Position numbers and translations under genes: made by a program. This document shows, in pieces, positions 50,266-58,831 of a stretch of DNA of 64,000 nucleotides. Below the pieces are notes generated by a model that ran no database searches, had not been told where the DNA came from, and worked only from the letters and a program-made list of their open reading frames with translations. Numbering within the stretch: the first letter of the stretch is position 1; each line of letters opens with the position of its first letter. The stretch lies in NCBI RefSeq assembly GCF_023667495.1, contig NZ_JAMOZL010000004.1, forward strand, positions 62,001 to 126,000, written 5' to 3'. This DNA comes from Dyadobacter sp. MSC1_007 (GTDB lineage Bacteria > Bacteroidota > Bacteroidia > Cytophagales > Spirosomataceae).

Positions 50266-50625
50266 ATGTACGAAAGAAAGACAATGCCGGACCTCAACTG
50301 CGGGCTCGACCTGATCGGCGAAGTGCTTTACGGTAAATGGAAAATGCGGCTTTTGTGGTTTATCAACGAAGGCTTCCAACGTCCCAGCGAGTTGCAACGG
50401 AAAATTCCGGGAGCGTCCCGCCGGGTGCTCAATGTGCAGTTGAAGGAACTCGAAAACCACGAGCTCGTTGGAAAAATAATATACCCCGTCGTCCCACCCA
50501 AAGTTGAGTATTACCTGACCGATTTCGGAAAATCATTGATACCAGTTATCGGCGCAATTGGTCAATGGGGGGATGAACATGACCAGCGTTTGCGGACGCT
50601 CATTGAAAAGAACATCCATTCCTAG
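50266..50625 (+). CDS. HxlR-family transcriptional regulator
   Basis: A 119-residue winged-helix regulator. MYERKTMPDLNCGLDLIGEVLYGKWKMRLLWFIN contains the family hallmark GKWK, with the preceding conserved Cys (C12) that in HxlR/HypR/QorR proteins can serve as an electrophile sensor. The start at MYERK agrees with the usual N-terminus; the alternative M7 would lie inside the conserved block. It probably controls the divergent SDR gene. Confidence 0.88.
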   Translation: MYERKTMPDLNCGLDLIGEVLYGKWKMRLLWFINEGFQRPSELQRKIPGASRRVLNVQLKELENHELVGKIIYPVVPPKVEYYLTDFGKSLIPVIGAIGQWGDEHDQRLRTLIEKNIHS

Positions 50626-50656
50626 CAGCCGCTGTTCCATGCGCCAAACTACAAAA

Positions 50657-51628
50657 TCACCCCTTGTCCCCTAAATAAGCTTTTCCTTTCAAAACACGCA
50701 TTGCCAGCGAGCTAAGCTTTATTTTTTTGGTTAGCAAGGTGTAAATGTTCTTGTCGGTCTTCAGGGCGTTAATGCGGTCGCCGTTGTAGGTCTGGTCCAC
50801 CTTTTCGCCGGTTACCATATTGACGAGCTCATCGCGTAAATACAGCTGTTTGGTAACCATATTGGAAAGCATCGGCGTGTAATAGTAGCAATCCTTGAAA
50901 AAGTAATGGGTCACCTGCGACCACCGCGTTGCGCCTTCCCTGGTTACCGGTGATCCTCCGTGAATGATATTGGATGACCAGATCAGCAAGTCACCTTTTT
51001 TCGCCAGGAATTTTTTCTTTTCAAACTGCTGCGCCTCCACTATTTTCTCGATGAAATCCTCGTAATGCACATAGTCATTATAAGATGGTGTCACCGAATC
51101 GGGCCGGATGTGGGAAAAGTCGTACTCCGGTAATTTTTGTGAACCCGGATAATAAAATACAGGCCCGTTTTCTTCGGTAATATCTTCCAGGGCAACCCAA
51201 ACCCCGCACATGAACTTTGCAGGCAAAGAGCTGAAATGTATCGTGTCGGAATGCGCTCTTTGCTGCGACCCGTATCTGAAATTCAAAGTTTGAAACGGGA
51301 TCGCTTCGCGTCCATAAAAAATTTCAAGAATTTCAAGTAATGCAGGATAACATGCGAGTTGCCTGGACGCTTCGGACACCATCCAGAAATCCTGTATACG
51401 CCGGTCGTCCCGCTGTGTTTTGATAGGGAATTCGGGATTAAAAGCCTTTTGCTCGGCATCCTCCCGCGTTTGATCTACCAGGGATAAGGGCAATAGGCCT
51501 GGAATGACTACAAAACCATTTTTCTGATAATCAAGCACATAGCCCAGCTGCTGCTCTGTTAATTTTTTTGTCTTAAGAATTTCTTCAAAAAACGGTGATT
51601 CTATCCACGGGAGATTTGCGGTAACCAT
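50657..51628 (-). CDS. Phytanoyl-CoA dioxygenase (PhyH)-family oxygenase
   Basis: A 323-residue Fe(II)/2-oxoglutarate-dependent oxygenase. The metal-binding motif HSDTIHF supplies His-X-Asp, and the distal His is in NIIHGGSPVTREGATRWSQVTHY, which also carries the Arg that binds 2-oxoglutarate. PhyH members hydroxylate lipids, osmolytes such as ectoine, or natural products; the target here is unknown. It is convergent with hxlR and has no coupled partner. Confidence 0.85.
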   Translation of the reverse strand: MVTANLPWIESPFFEEILKTKKLTEQQLGYVLDYQKNGFVVIPGLLPLSLVDQTREDAEQKAFNPEFPIKTQRDDRRIQDFWMVSEASRQLACYPALLEILEIFYGREAIPFQTLNFRYGSQQRAHSDTIHFSSLPAKFMCGVWVALEDITEENGPVFYYPGSQKLPEYDFSHIRPDSVTPSYNDYVHYEDFIEKIVEAQQFEKKKFLAKKGDLLIWSSNIIHGGSPVTREGATRWSQVTHYFFKDCYYYTPMLSNMVTKQLYLRDELVNMVTGEKVDQTYNGDRINALKTDKNIYTLLTKKIKLSSLAMRVLKGKAYLGDKG

Positions 51629-51747
51629 TGAGTTTATTTTTTAGCTGATTCTGTAAAATGTTCGCAGATTCAGGGTTGTTTGTTGCTTTTAAAAGTGACT
51701 CGACTGACAAATAAAAGGTTGGAGTCCAATATGAGCAAATTCACGAC

Positions 51748-53340
51748 TTATGGAGTCGCCATTGCCGCTAGGAACTGACTCATATCAACTTCCACCACAT
51801 TCAGGTTCGTCTTGTGATAATAAAACTTCGTACCAAAACGCGACACCGTAGCGGGCATTTCACAATGAGCTACTGGCATATTATCAGCTTTACTGACGAT
51901 AAATGTCTCTTTCCTATTGCCCAGAAAACGAAATTGAGCACTTTCAAAGTAATTTTTGTAAAGAATATTCTTGTCCACCTTCCCGACAAGCACAAAATCA
52001 TTGTTGAATTGCAGGATATCGCCGGCTTCTGAAAGTATATAATAATTGTCACGGTCGAGGCTCAATTGCGAGCATACCGAATCCTTTTTGGCAAACAATT
52101 CATCCGAAACAAATGAACGCATTTCTGTTTCGTTGTGCATGCTCATGGCGTTTTTCTGAGTCAGGCCCTCTGGCGAAAATTCATGGATTTCGAGTTTGTC
52201 ACGATATAACAAATACAGATCGCGACCCTGTACCATATAATCTGTAAAGTAATTTTTCCGTTCTCCCCACACCTTCATGAACAGCTGCTTACCGGTTGCG
52301 GCGTCAAATGCAGCAATAAATGGTGTCCCAAAACGCGCCGGACTGCCATATTTCATCGCATAACCGGTGTTGATCATATAAAGTACATTGCCTTCCTTAA
52401 ACAAATGAGATTTGCTGGTTTGCTTCTCGTTTAGGTCAGCCGACCAGACGGTTTGTCCATCAAGCGAATGGCAGCTGATCTTGTTCTTGGAAGCGAAAAA
52501 AACCGCGCCGTTGTCGTGCACCAGATTAGAGGAAATTTCGAGGAAAATGTTGGTATAGCCGCCGCCATAAGGCACGGCGTAGTAAGCGCCGCCGCTCAAT
52601 GCACCGCTGGCAGCACCCAATGCGACGCCTGTTAAAACAGCGAGACCGACCCGCCCCATATCCACCTTTTCGGCGTGCGAAACGCGATGCACGTCCCATC
52701 CAAAACCATCCGCAATCTTTACCGTATGCAGGCCCGACGATTTGATCAGCGCCGTTTCATCATCCAGCATTTCCAGGTTTTCCCAGCCGTAAAGGCCCGG
52801 TATCTGCCTATTCCAAACCGACTTACCCGTTTCAAGATCAACGCCTTGCATCAAATTAAAACCTCCATCCTGCAAATTGTAGCACAATGCACGGCCGAAT
52901 TCGGGGAAAATTTTGAATGCAATGCCTTTCGACTTCCAAAGCGGCAAACCATTCTCAGGATTAAGTCTGTCGAGCTTGTTACCCCGTTGTTGGAGTATTA
53001 CATTACCTTCCAGCAGCCACTGGCTTTGCGCATATTTGAATTTCCTTTGCCATTTGGCCTGGCCGCTGGCGGGATCAAAAACCATCACCTCGCCTTTCAT
53101 CGTCCACATTTCCCTGTTCGGGTTTTTCTGGCGAAGCATCACCGCGAAAGACGACTGGTCAGGCAACGGATGAATGCGGTAGACGGGCATTCCGAAGCCC
53201 ATCTCCCGACCTCTCAGAGGTGTATTGGTCCTGAAATCGGTGCCAATTTCCAGGTCGTTAAAGGTGGGGCGGATTTTGGATTGAGAAAAAGTGCTGGCAA
53301 TGGGGTGCAGCAGCAAAAAAAGCAGTAATACTTTCTTCAT
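51748..53340 (-). CDS. Secreted PQQ-like beta-propeller protein
   Basis: A 530-residue exported protein; start chosen at MKKVLLLFLLLHPIASTFSQ, dropping a 35-residue upstream extension. Repeats of the type MVFDPASGQAKWQRKF, LDRLNPENGLPLWKSKG and VDLETGKSVWNRQIPG are BamB/PQQ-dehydrogenase-like propeller blades. An odd Gly/Ala-rich segment (VGLAVLTGVALGAASGALSGG followed by AYYAVPYGGGY) interrupts the propeller near residue 240; it is hydrophobic enough to contact a membrane. Function unknown. Confidence 0.75.
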   Translation of the reverse strand: MKKVLLLFLLLHPIASTFSQSKIRPTFNDLEIGTDFRTNTPLRGREMGFGMPVYRIHPLPDQSSFAVMLRQKNPNREMWTMKGEVMVFDPASGQAKWQRKFKYAQSQWLLEGNVILQQRGNKLDRLNPENGLPLWKSKGIAFKIFPEFGRALCYNLQDGGFNLMQGVDLETGKSVWNRQIPGLYGWENLEMLDDETALIKSSGLHTVKIADGFGWDVHRVSHAEKVDMGRVGLAVLTGVALGAASGALSGGAYYAVPYGGGYTNIFLEISSNLVHDNGAVFFASKNKISCHSLDGQTVWSADLNEKQTSKSHLFKEGNVLYMINTGYAMKYGSPARFGTPFIAAFDAATGKQLFMKVWGERKNYFTDYMVQGRDLYLLYRDKLEIHEFSPEGLTQKNAMSMHNETEMRSFVSDELFAKKDSVCSQLSLDRDNYYILSEAGDILQFNNDFVLVGKVDKNILYKNYFESAQFRFLGNRKETFIVSKADNMPVAHCEMPATVSRFGTKFYYHKTNLNVVEVDMSQFLAAMATP

Positions 53341-53424
53341 GAAAGAGAATTGTAACTGATAAATGAGGTGTATAACGCTATAAATATCACAATTAATTTT
53401 ACGAATACTATCAGTTACAAAACG

Positions 53425-53460
53425 AAAAAACATCTTCCCGATCAAGCGGAAAGATGTTTC
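53425..53460 (-). terminator. Terminator of the module 2 surface-protein operon
   Basis: GAAACATCTTTCCG pairs with CGGGAAGATGTTT (one bulge) and runs into TTTTTT on the minus strand, 22 bp after the last gene of the operon. Confidence 0.75.
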
Positions 53461-53481
53461 GCATTATTAGTTCTATCGTTT

Positions 53482-54822
53482 TTATCTTCGGATCAGGAGT
53501 TTTTGGCTTGTTTTGCTGCCGTCCAACCAGCCGATTTCTACAATGTGAATCCCTGCGACAAGTCTGCTTACATTGATCTCGCCATTTTTGGTTGTGTTCG
53601 ATTGATGAACCGTCCTGCCGTTCAGATCGACGATGCGCACGTTCGAGACTTTCGGAAAATCCTGTATGAATAAAATGTCGCTCGTTGGATTTGGATAAGC
53701 GACTGCGTATCCGGCGTTTTCGAATTGAACCGTACGAATACGGCTATAAGCAAATGTGCCGTCGCGATCGACCATCCGTAAACGGTAAAGATTTTTACCG
53801 CCGGAAAGACCACCTGTAAGTGGGTTAAGGTCCGTGAAATTGTAGTCGAGCGTCGTTTTGCTCTCTCCGCCCGACTTGACAATACCAACCTTGTCCCAGC
53901 TGTTACCATTAGCGCTGCGCTGAACCTCGAAGTGATCGCTGTTAGTTTCTTCTGTCGTCGACCAGGTCAGTAATGCGGTTGCACCTTCCTTGCGAACGTC
54001 AAAACTGGCAAGTTTGACAGGGAGTGGCGTGTCGCGGGAAGCAAACGTATAGGCAGTATAGGTGTTAGGGACAATGGCGGCAGTAGTGACGATCGAGCCA
54101 GCAGTGAGATCGCTCGTTCCTCCCAGAATGGAGGTAACCTGGACAACAGAGGGAATCGCCACCCATTGTGTCCCGTCCCAACCGGCGATGGTCAGTTTTT
54201 CAAGGCGCGAGTTGGTCAGTCCGGCGATATTGCTGCCTGCATCCCAGGTAAGGGTAATTGGAGTTGCATTGGCGCCATCGATATCCCAATATTCCAGCAC
54301 GCTGACAGCCTCCAGCGCCTGCTCAAACGTTGCCGACGGGAACGGTCCGCCCATTGGAAGCGCGGGGTAATTTGTTCCGGTGAAAAGGTTGCTGGTTACC
54401 GCCGCAGTGGGATCCGAATGAAAATAGGCGCCCATAGTACCGTCGGCCGAAGCTGCAAACTGTCCTACAAATCCATTGTCTCCCACAGGGAATACGAATT
54501 CACCTGTTCCGTATTTACGTACATAGCCATCTACATAGCCTGCATCAGAAGCGCCTGTGGAAGTAAGGTTGTCGCCTGCAAAGTTCAACACACCGAAGTT
54601 ACCTGCCGCGCGCTCCGTCAGGATCACACCCGGCTGGGCGCCTCCACCTCCGGTTAGGAAGTTGTGGCTACTGAAAAAGGTCATCTGGGCGCCACCAAAA
54701 ATGGTGGTGTTGCCTTGACTGCCTTCCTGGGCCTGAGCCAGATTTCCTAGCAAAAGCAGGGTCGTTGAGACCGCTATGCTAATCCATCCTTTTCCAGGTA
54801 AACTGGTATAGTTTTGTTTCAT
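53482..54822 (-). CDS. T9SS type A-sorted surface protein A (module 2)
   Basis: A 446-residue protein. The signal ends near LAQAQEGSQG. Residues 32-140 include GGGGAQPGVILTERAAGNFGVLNFAG and YVDGYVRKYGTGEFVFPVGDNG and differ from paralogue B (55726-57051) at only about three positions in the first 106 mature residues. The remainder is clearly diverged. A fibronectin-III-like segment (LASFDVRKEGATALLTWSTTEETNSDHFEVQRS) and the sorting domain AVAYPNPTSDILFIQD...SKTSQKLLIRR follow. It is the last gene of the six-gene operon and pairs with the jelly-roll gene upstream. Confidence 0.88.
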   Translation of the reverse strand: MKQNYTSLPGKGWISIAVSTTLLLLGNLAQAQEGSQGNTTIFGGAQMTFFSSHNFLTGGGGAQPGVILTERAAGNFGVLNFAGDNLTSTGASDAGYVDGYVRKYGTGEFVFPVGDNGFVGQFAASADGTMGAYFHSDPTAAVTSNLFTGTNYPALPMGGPFPSATFEQALEAVSVLEYWDIDGANATPITLTWDAGSNIAGLTNSRLEKLTIAGWDGTQWVAIPSVVQVTSILGGTSDLTAGSIVTTAAIVPNTYTAYTFASRDTPLPVKLASFDVRKEGATALLTWSTTEETNSDHFEVQRSANGNSWDKVGIVKSGGESKTTLDYNFTDLNPLTGGLSGGKNLYRLRMVDRDGTFAYSRIRTVQFENAGYAVAYPNPTSDILFIQDFPKVSNVRIVDLNGRTVHQSNTTKNGEINVSRLVAGIHIVEIGWLDGSKTSQKLLIRR

Positions 54823-54918
54823 TGTAATTTCTATTTAACTAATGATATCAGGAGATACTAATTACCCGTGTGTGAAAGCGTTGCTATAGAAACGGCAACC
54901 ATCTCCATTGAATCAATT

Positions 54919-55641
54919 CTAGTTTTTATTACAGTCGACGCGGGTGCCCGAGAAAAAAATTGAGGCGGTAGTTACCGAATCAGGCTTGACCCCACTGACA
55001 TGATCAGAATTTATTTGAAAGGAAACCTGATCGCCTGCCGTAAAATAATTGGCAGATGTTACTTCCTGCCAAGCTCCCACCCCATAGTCCAATTCGGCCG
55101 TAACAGTATAACTTAAAAGACCCTTCGAGGTTGAAACCAATTGTATAGTAGTATTTCTAGCGCCAGTATGCCCGGTGGGAACATCGTACGTTCCCACAGA
55201 CCCGTGAAAGAGATAGAATCCATTCTCAGGAATTGTGTACACCCCAGTTGTGTTATTGTAAGCACCAGACGGCGAGTAAACAATATTATTGGCAATCAGT
55301 TTAACAGGCGCAAACACGCCGGTATCAACTACAGGCGTGGTTGTGTTGTCGCCCTTCGCATCAAAGCTGGCACAGCCTGCCCCGCTCGTTTGCCAGCTTC
55401 CACCGCCATTGGCATCGGAGGTAAATACTTTCCCTGCGCCCTGAGTGCCATCCGTGATGGTTACTTGCCCGGTTGTTTTATTGATGGCAGTTTTTCTTCC
55501 GGGAGTGGAAGCTTCCACTTCCAGGTTATTGTTCGGATCGATTGTCGTGGGATTGCTTCCGATTTTAACCTGTGCGTGAGAAACCGATGATATAGCAAGC
55601 CCCAGAGTAAGTACAAATGCTGAAAATATAGCTGTTTTCAT
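54919..55641 (-). CDS. Secreted stalk/jelly-roll protein (module 2, copy 3)
   Basis: A 240-residue exported protein. After the signal, the shared stalk AQVKIGSNPTTIDPNNNLEVEAS and TGQVTITDGTQGAGKVFTSDANGG recur almost unchanged in the copies at 57136 and 58832. The C-terminal ~140 residues (PVVDTGVFAPVKLIANNIV through VYTIPENGFYLFHGSVGTYD to SIFFSGTRVD) look like a C1q/TNF-type jelly roll. It has no T9SS tail, so it may bind the sorted protein encoded 96 bp downstream. Function unknown; adhesion is a guess. Confidence 0.7.
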   Translation of the reverse strand: MKTAIFSAFVLTLGLAISSVSHAQVKIGSNPTTIDPNNNLEVEASTPGRKTAINKTTGQVTITDGTQGAGKVFTSDANGGGSWQTSGAGCASFDAKGDNTTTPVVDTGVFAPVKLIANNIVYSPSGAYNNTTGVYTIPENGFYLFHGSVGTYDVPTGHTGARNTTIQLVSTSKGLLSYTVTAELDYGVGAWQEVTSANYFTAGDQVSFQINSDHVSGVKPDSVTTASIFFSGTRVDCNKN

Positions 55642-55683
55642 GATAGATTTTTTTCAATGGAAGTAGTTTGATAGAAATGTATG

Positions 55684-55720
55684 AACAGGCCTGGATTACA
55701 AGCTATAACCCAGGCCTGTT
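55684..55720. terminator. Hairpin after T9SS protein B gene
   Basis: A perfect 11-bp inverted repeat AACAGGCCTGG / CCAGGCCTGTT with a 15-nt loop follows the T9SS B gene on the minus strand. It may attenuate transcription into the last two genes; the T run is weak. Confidence 0.6.
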
Positions 55721-55725
55721 TTGCG

Positions 55726-57051
55726 CTACCTTGTAACGGCTACTTTGTGTGTGGTGATAGTGCCGTCGAACAGGGCAAGCGTCACGATGTAAATACCGGG
55801 CGCCAGCTTGCTGACATCGATACCTTCTTCCGAAACCTTTTGTTGCTGTAAGACATCAATGCCTGCTGTATTCCTGACCGCGACCTCTTTGACTTTGTCG
55901 TAGCTGCCAATCAGCAGTTTATCCGAAACAGGGTTAGGATAAGTGGTGACACCCGTGACGTCGGCGAATTTCGCATCACGGATGGCGCTATACGCAAAAG
56001 TATTATCCTTGTCCACCATTTTCAGCCGGTAGAGATTGGTCCCTGAAAGCGGAGCACTGTCCACGTAAGAATAATCAACCAATATCTTGCTTTCACCACT
56101 CGACGCGACTGTCCCAATCCGGCTCCACTTTTTGCCATTGTTGCTCCGCTCTATTTCAAAACGGTCGCTGTTAGTTTCCTCGGTCGTCGACCAGCTCAGC
56201 AACACGGTCCTGTTTTCAGCAACGGCTGTAAACCTGGTCAAAGTCACAGGAAGGGGCACTACAAGCGAAGCAAATGTGTATGCGGTGTAGGTATCGGGTG
56301 CCAGCGGGGTCAGCGTTGTAATGGAGCCGACCGACAGGTCACTTGTGCCGCCCAAAATGGAAGTAGTATCAAATTTGGAAGGGATCGCTACCCATTGTGT
56401 TCCATTCCAGCCTGTGATCGTGAGTTTACTCAGGTCGCTGGTGGTCAACGAAGCGATTGCGCTTCCGGCATCCCAGGTCAGCGTCAAAGGTGTGGCATTG
56501 GTCCCGTCGATATCCCAGTATTCGACCGTACTGACCACCTGGACATTTGCACCCATGCTGCTGGTAGGGAATGGTCCGCCATTGGGAAGTGCAGCATAGT
56601 CCGAGCCTGTGAAAAGATTGCTGGTAACGGCTGTGTTAGGATCAGAGTGAAAATAGGCACCCATAGTGCCATCCGCCGAAGCTGCAAACTGGCCTACAAA
56701 GCCATTATCGCCCACAGGAAATACGAATTCACCTGTTCCGTATTTACGTACATAGCCATCTACATAGCCTGCATCGGAAGCGCCTATGGAAGTAAGGTTG
56801 TCGCCTGCAAAGTTCAGCACACCGAAGTTACCTGCCGCGCGCTCCGTCAGGATTACACCCGGCTGGGCGCCACCACCGCCGGTAACGAAGTTGTGGTTAC
56901 TAAAAAACGTCATCTGGGCACCGCCAAAGATGGTCGTGTTGCCCTGACTGCCCTCTTGCGCCTGGGCGAGCGGTCCAACTAAAAGCAAGGCCATTGAGGC
57001 AGCCATGCTGAGCCATCCTTTTCGGGATGAACTGGTATAATTTTGTTTCAT
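55726..57051 (-). CDS. T9SS type A-sorted surface protein B (module 2)
   Basis: A 441-residue paralogue of the protein at 53482-54822, with the same architecture: signal peptide, near-identical N-terminal repeat region, a YWDIDGTNATPLTLTWDAGS block, fibronectin-III-like LTRFTAVAENRTVLLSWSTTEETNSDRFEIERS, and sorting domain GVTTYPNPVSDKLLIGS...GTITTHKVAVTR. The identity is concentrated in the first ~140 residues, including at synonymous codon positions, and drops sharply after. It is preceded by a jelly-roll gene, forming one copy of a two-gene cassette. Confidence 0.88.
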   Translation of the reverse strand: MKQNYTSSSRKGWLSMAASMALLLVGPLAQAQEGSQGNTTIFGGAQMTFFSNHNFVTGGGGAQPGVILTERAAGNFGVLNFAGDNLTSIGASDAGYVDGYVRKYGTGEFVFPVGDNGFVGQFAASADGTMGAYFHSDPNTAVTSNLFTGSDYAALPNGGPFPTSSMGANVQVVSTVEYWDIDGTNATPLTLTWDAGSAIASLTTSDLSKLTITGWNGTQWVAIPSKFDTTSILGGTSDLSVGSITTLTPLAPDTYTAYTFASLVVPLPVTLTRFTAVAENRTVLLSWSTTEETNSDRFEIERSNNGKKWSRIGTVASSGESKILVDYSYVDSAPLSGTNLYRLKMVDKDNTFAYSAIRDAKFADVTGVTTYPNPVSDKLLIGSYDKVKEVAVRNTAGIDVLQQQKVSEEGIDVSKLAPGIYIVTLALFDGTITTHKVAVTR

Positions 57052-57135
57052 TGTAAAGTCTGTTTAGTGCTTTGAGATCATTTTTTGCATTCAAAAGCGC
57101 TTGCTTTTATCTCTGGTTAACTAACTGAAAAACAG

Positions 57136-57810
57136 CTAGAACGGCCCAATGGCATAGGTTTCAAGAAATTGAAGGTCGCCAAGAAAAAAGCCGGTATAAA
57201 ACCAAAAATAGAGTGTCTCAGGCCCCGCGACGGTAACTCTAAACGACGGCGTTGTATGGTGAGCGCTAGGGGCTATAAGTACCCACTCCGTAGCAATACC
57301 TCTTTCAATGTATGTTGACGGACTTGATGATAAAGCAGTGTTAACAAAAGCCATATACCCCGGCGGATAGGTTGTGGCAGCATTGGGCATCATCCACCTG
57401 GCAGTTACCATATAAGTACCTGCTTTGGGAAAAGTGATGCTTCCGCCTGAATAGTATTGTGCGGCAGCTCCATTTTCAATGTGAACATTACCGCCGGTAG
57501 TACCGTTGACCATCGCACCAGACAAAGGGAATTGCCAACTCGTCCCTCCGGCTGCATCCGAAGTCAATACTTTTCCAGCGCCCTCAGTACCATCGGTAAT
57601 GGTTACCTGGCCCGTTGTTTTGTCGATTTTCGTCTTGCGCCCAGGGGTGGATGCCTCCACTTCCAGATTAGAATTGGGCTCGATGGTGGTCGGATTTGTC
57701 CCGATCTTAACCTGTGCAAAAGCTGACGCGCCGGAAAGCAGGACAGCTGCAAAAAGACTGAGGCTTACCTTTTTCCAAGCGTTCTTAGATAATAGAATTT
57801 GTGTTTTCAT
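57136..57810 (-). CDS. Secreted stalk/jelly-roll protein (module 2, copy 2)
   Basis: A 224-residue exported protein. The stalk AQVKIGTNPTTIEPNSNLEVEAS and TGQVTITDGTEGAGKVLTSDAAGG is nearly the same as in its paralogues. The C-terminal domain (GNVHIENGAAAQYYSGGSITFPKAGTYMVTARW in sequence) is a distinct jelly-roll-like sandwich with little similarity to the other copies beyond fold features (FPKAGTYMVTA compared with IPENGFYLFHG). It lies 84 bp upstream of T9SS protein B. Confidence 0.7.
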   Translation of the reverse strand: MKTQILLSKNAWKKVSLSLFAAVLLSGASAFAQVKIGTNPTTIEPNSNLEVEASTPGRKTKIDKTTGQVTITDGTEGAGKVLTSDAAGGTSWQFPLSGAMVNGTTGGNVHIENGAAAQYYSGGSITFPKAGTYMVTARWMMPNAATTYPPGYMAFVNTALSSSPSTYIERGIATEWVLIAPSAHHTTPSFRVTVAGPETLYFWFYTGFFLGDLQFLETYAIGPF

Positions 57811-57857
57811 CTTAGTTTGTATAGCGTTACGTAAAATTTACAGATCATGCGGAATGG

Positions 57858-58742
57858 TTATCTACTCACAGATTTTGTATTCTCTCCGCTGCTAAGCAAC
57901 CGTTCCATCCTGGTTATACGGTCATTCAATTCCGTATAGGCAGCGTCTTTCTGTTTCAGTTCTGCGCTTAGCTGTGCTTTCTCGCCTGCGAGTGATTCGA
58001 CTTTATCATTCAGCTCCTGCACGGATTTGACCAGCATTGGAACTAGCTTACTGTAATCAACCTGCCAGGGATTATCCTTGGCATCGGCGCCGCCCACGGT
58101 AACTGCTTGTGGATAAACTTCATGTAATTCCTGCGCTAGTACACCAGTAGAAAGCATTTTTTTGGAATCTGCCTTGAAATTATAATCATACACTTTAACC
58201 GCTTTCAGCGCTTCCAGGCCAAATTTGGTGGCGTGGATGTTCTCTTTCAGGCGTTTGTCCGAGGTAGTGTTGTAAATCACCCCTGCTACGCCGTCGAACT
58301 TGATCGAGCCAACGGCGCTCAAACCGTCCACCCCGAAAATGATGAATGACTCCTCAATAACCCCCGACGGCTTCGCAAGATGGAGCGGAGCACCTCCTCT
58401 GCGCTGGATGCCGACCCACAAATCCGTACCCGCAGCGGTTACTTCCATGCCGTCTATATTGGATGTTCCGGTCCAAATGGTGCCGGTTTGCGTACCTGGA
58501 CCTGCGAGGATTTTGGTAGTTCCACGTGCATCCAACCAAGCTTGAGGCGCCACGGTGTTAATGCCAACCGCACCGCTTTGCATCACCACAGTGTGTGTGT
58601 TATTACTAGCCTCCACATCCAGGTTGGCACCGGGAGTTATCGTGGTCGGGTTCGAGCCGATTTTTACCTGCGCAAAAGAGGCAGCCGACATTGTAGTCGC
58701 CGCCACAAAAGCGATAACGGATAGTAGTTTTTTTGTTTCCAT
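57858..58742 (-). CDS. Tail-fibre-like protein with S74 intramolecular chaperone domain
   Basis: A 294-residue exported protein. The stalk start AQVKIGSNPTTITPGANLDVEAS matches the neighbouring proteins. SDKRLKENIHATKFGLEALKAVKVYDYNF and MLSTGVLAQELHEVYPQAV form the peptidase S74 (endosialidase-type) chaperone domain, in which a Ser-Asp/Lys site cleaves the domain off after trimer folding. A C-terminal coiled coil (QELNDKVESLAGEKAQLSAE and onward) follows. This suggests trimeric fibres. It is the second gene of the operon. Confidence 0.82.
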   Translation of the reverse strand: METKKLLSVIAFVAATTMSAASFAQVKIGSNPTTITPGANLDVEASNNTHTVVMQSGAVGINTVAPQAWLDARGTTKILAGPGTQTGTIWTGTSNIDGMEVTAAGTDLWVGIQRRGGAPLHLAKPSGVIEESFIIFGVDGLSAVGSIKFDGVAGVIYNTTSDKRLKENIHATKFGLEALKAVKVYDYNFKADSKKMLSTGVLAQELHEVYPQAVTVGGADAKDNPWQVDYSKLVPMLVKSVQELNDKVESLAGEKAQLSAELKQKDAAYTELNDRITRMERLLSSGENTKSVSR

Positions 58743-58831
58743 AAAAATTTAATGTTTATGTTGGCAATCAATGAGTACAAGTGCGTGCAAATGTGAGCAG
58801 GGCTCTCACATCGGGAAGTCGTTTCCGTCCG

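Noticed and set aside
58108..58116. Perfect DnaA box (TTATCCACA, minus strand)
   Set aside because: A single copy inside the S74 gene coding sequence; one chance occurrence in 64 kb is expected.
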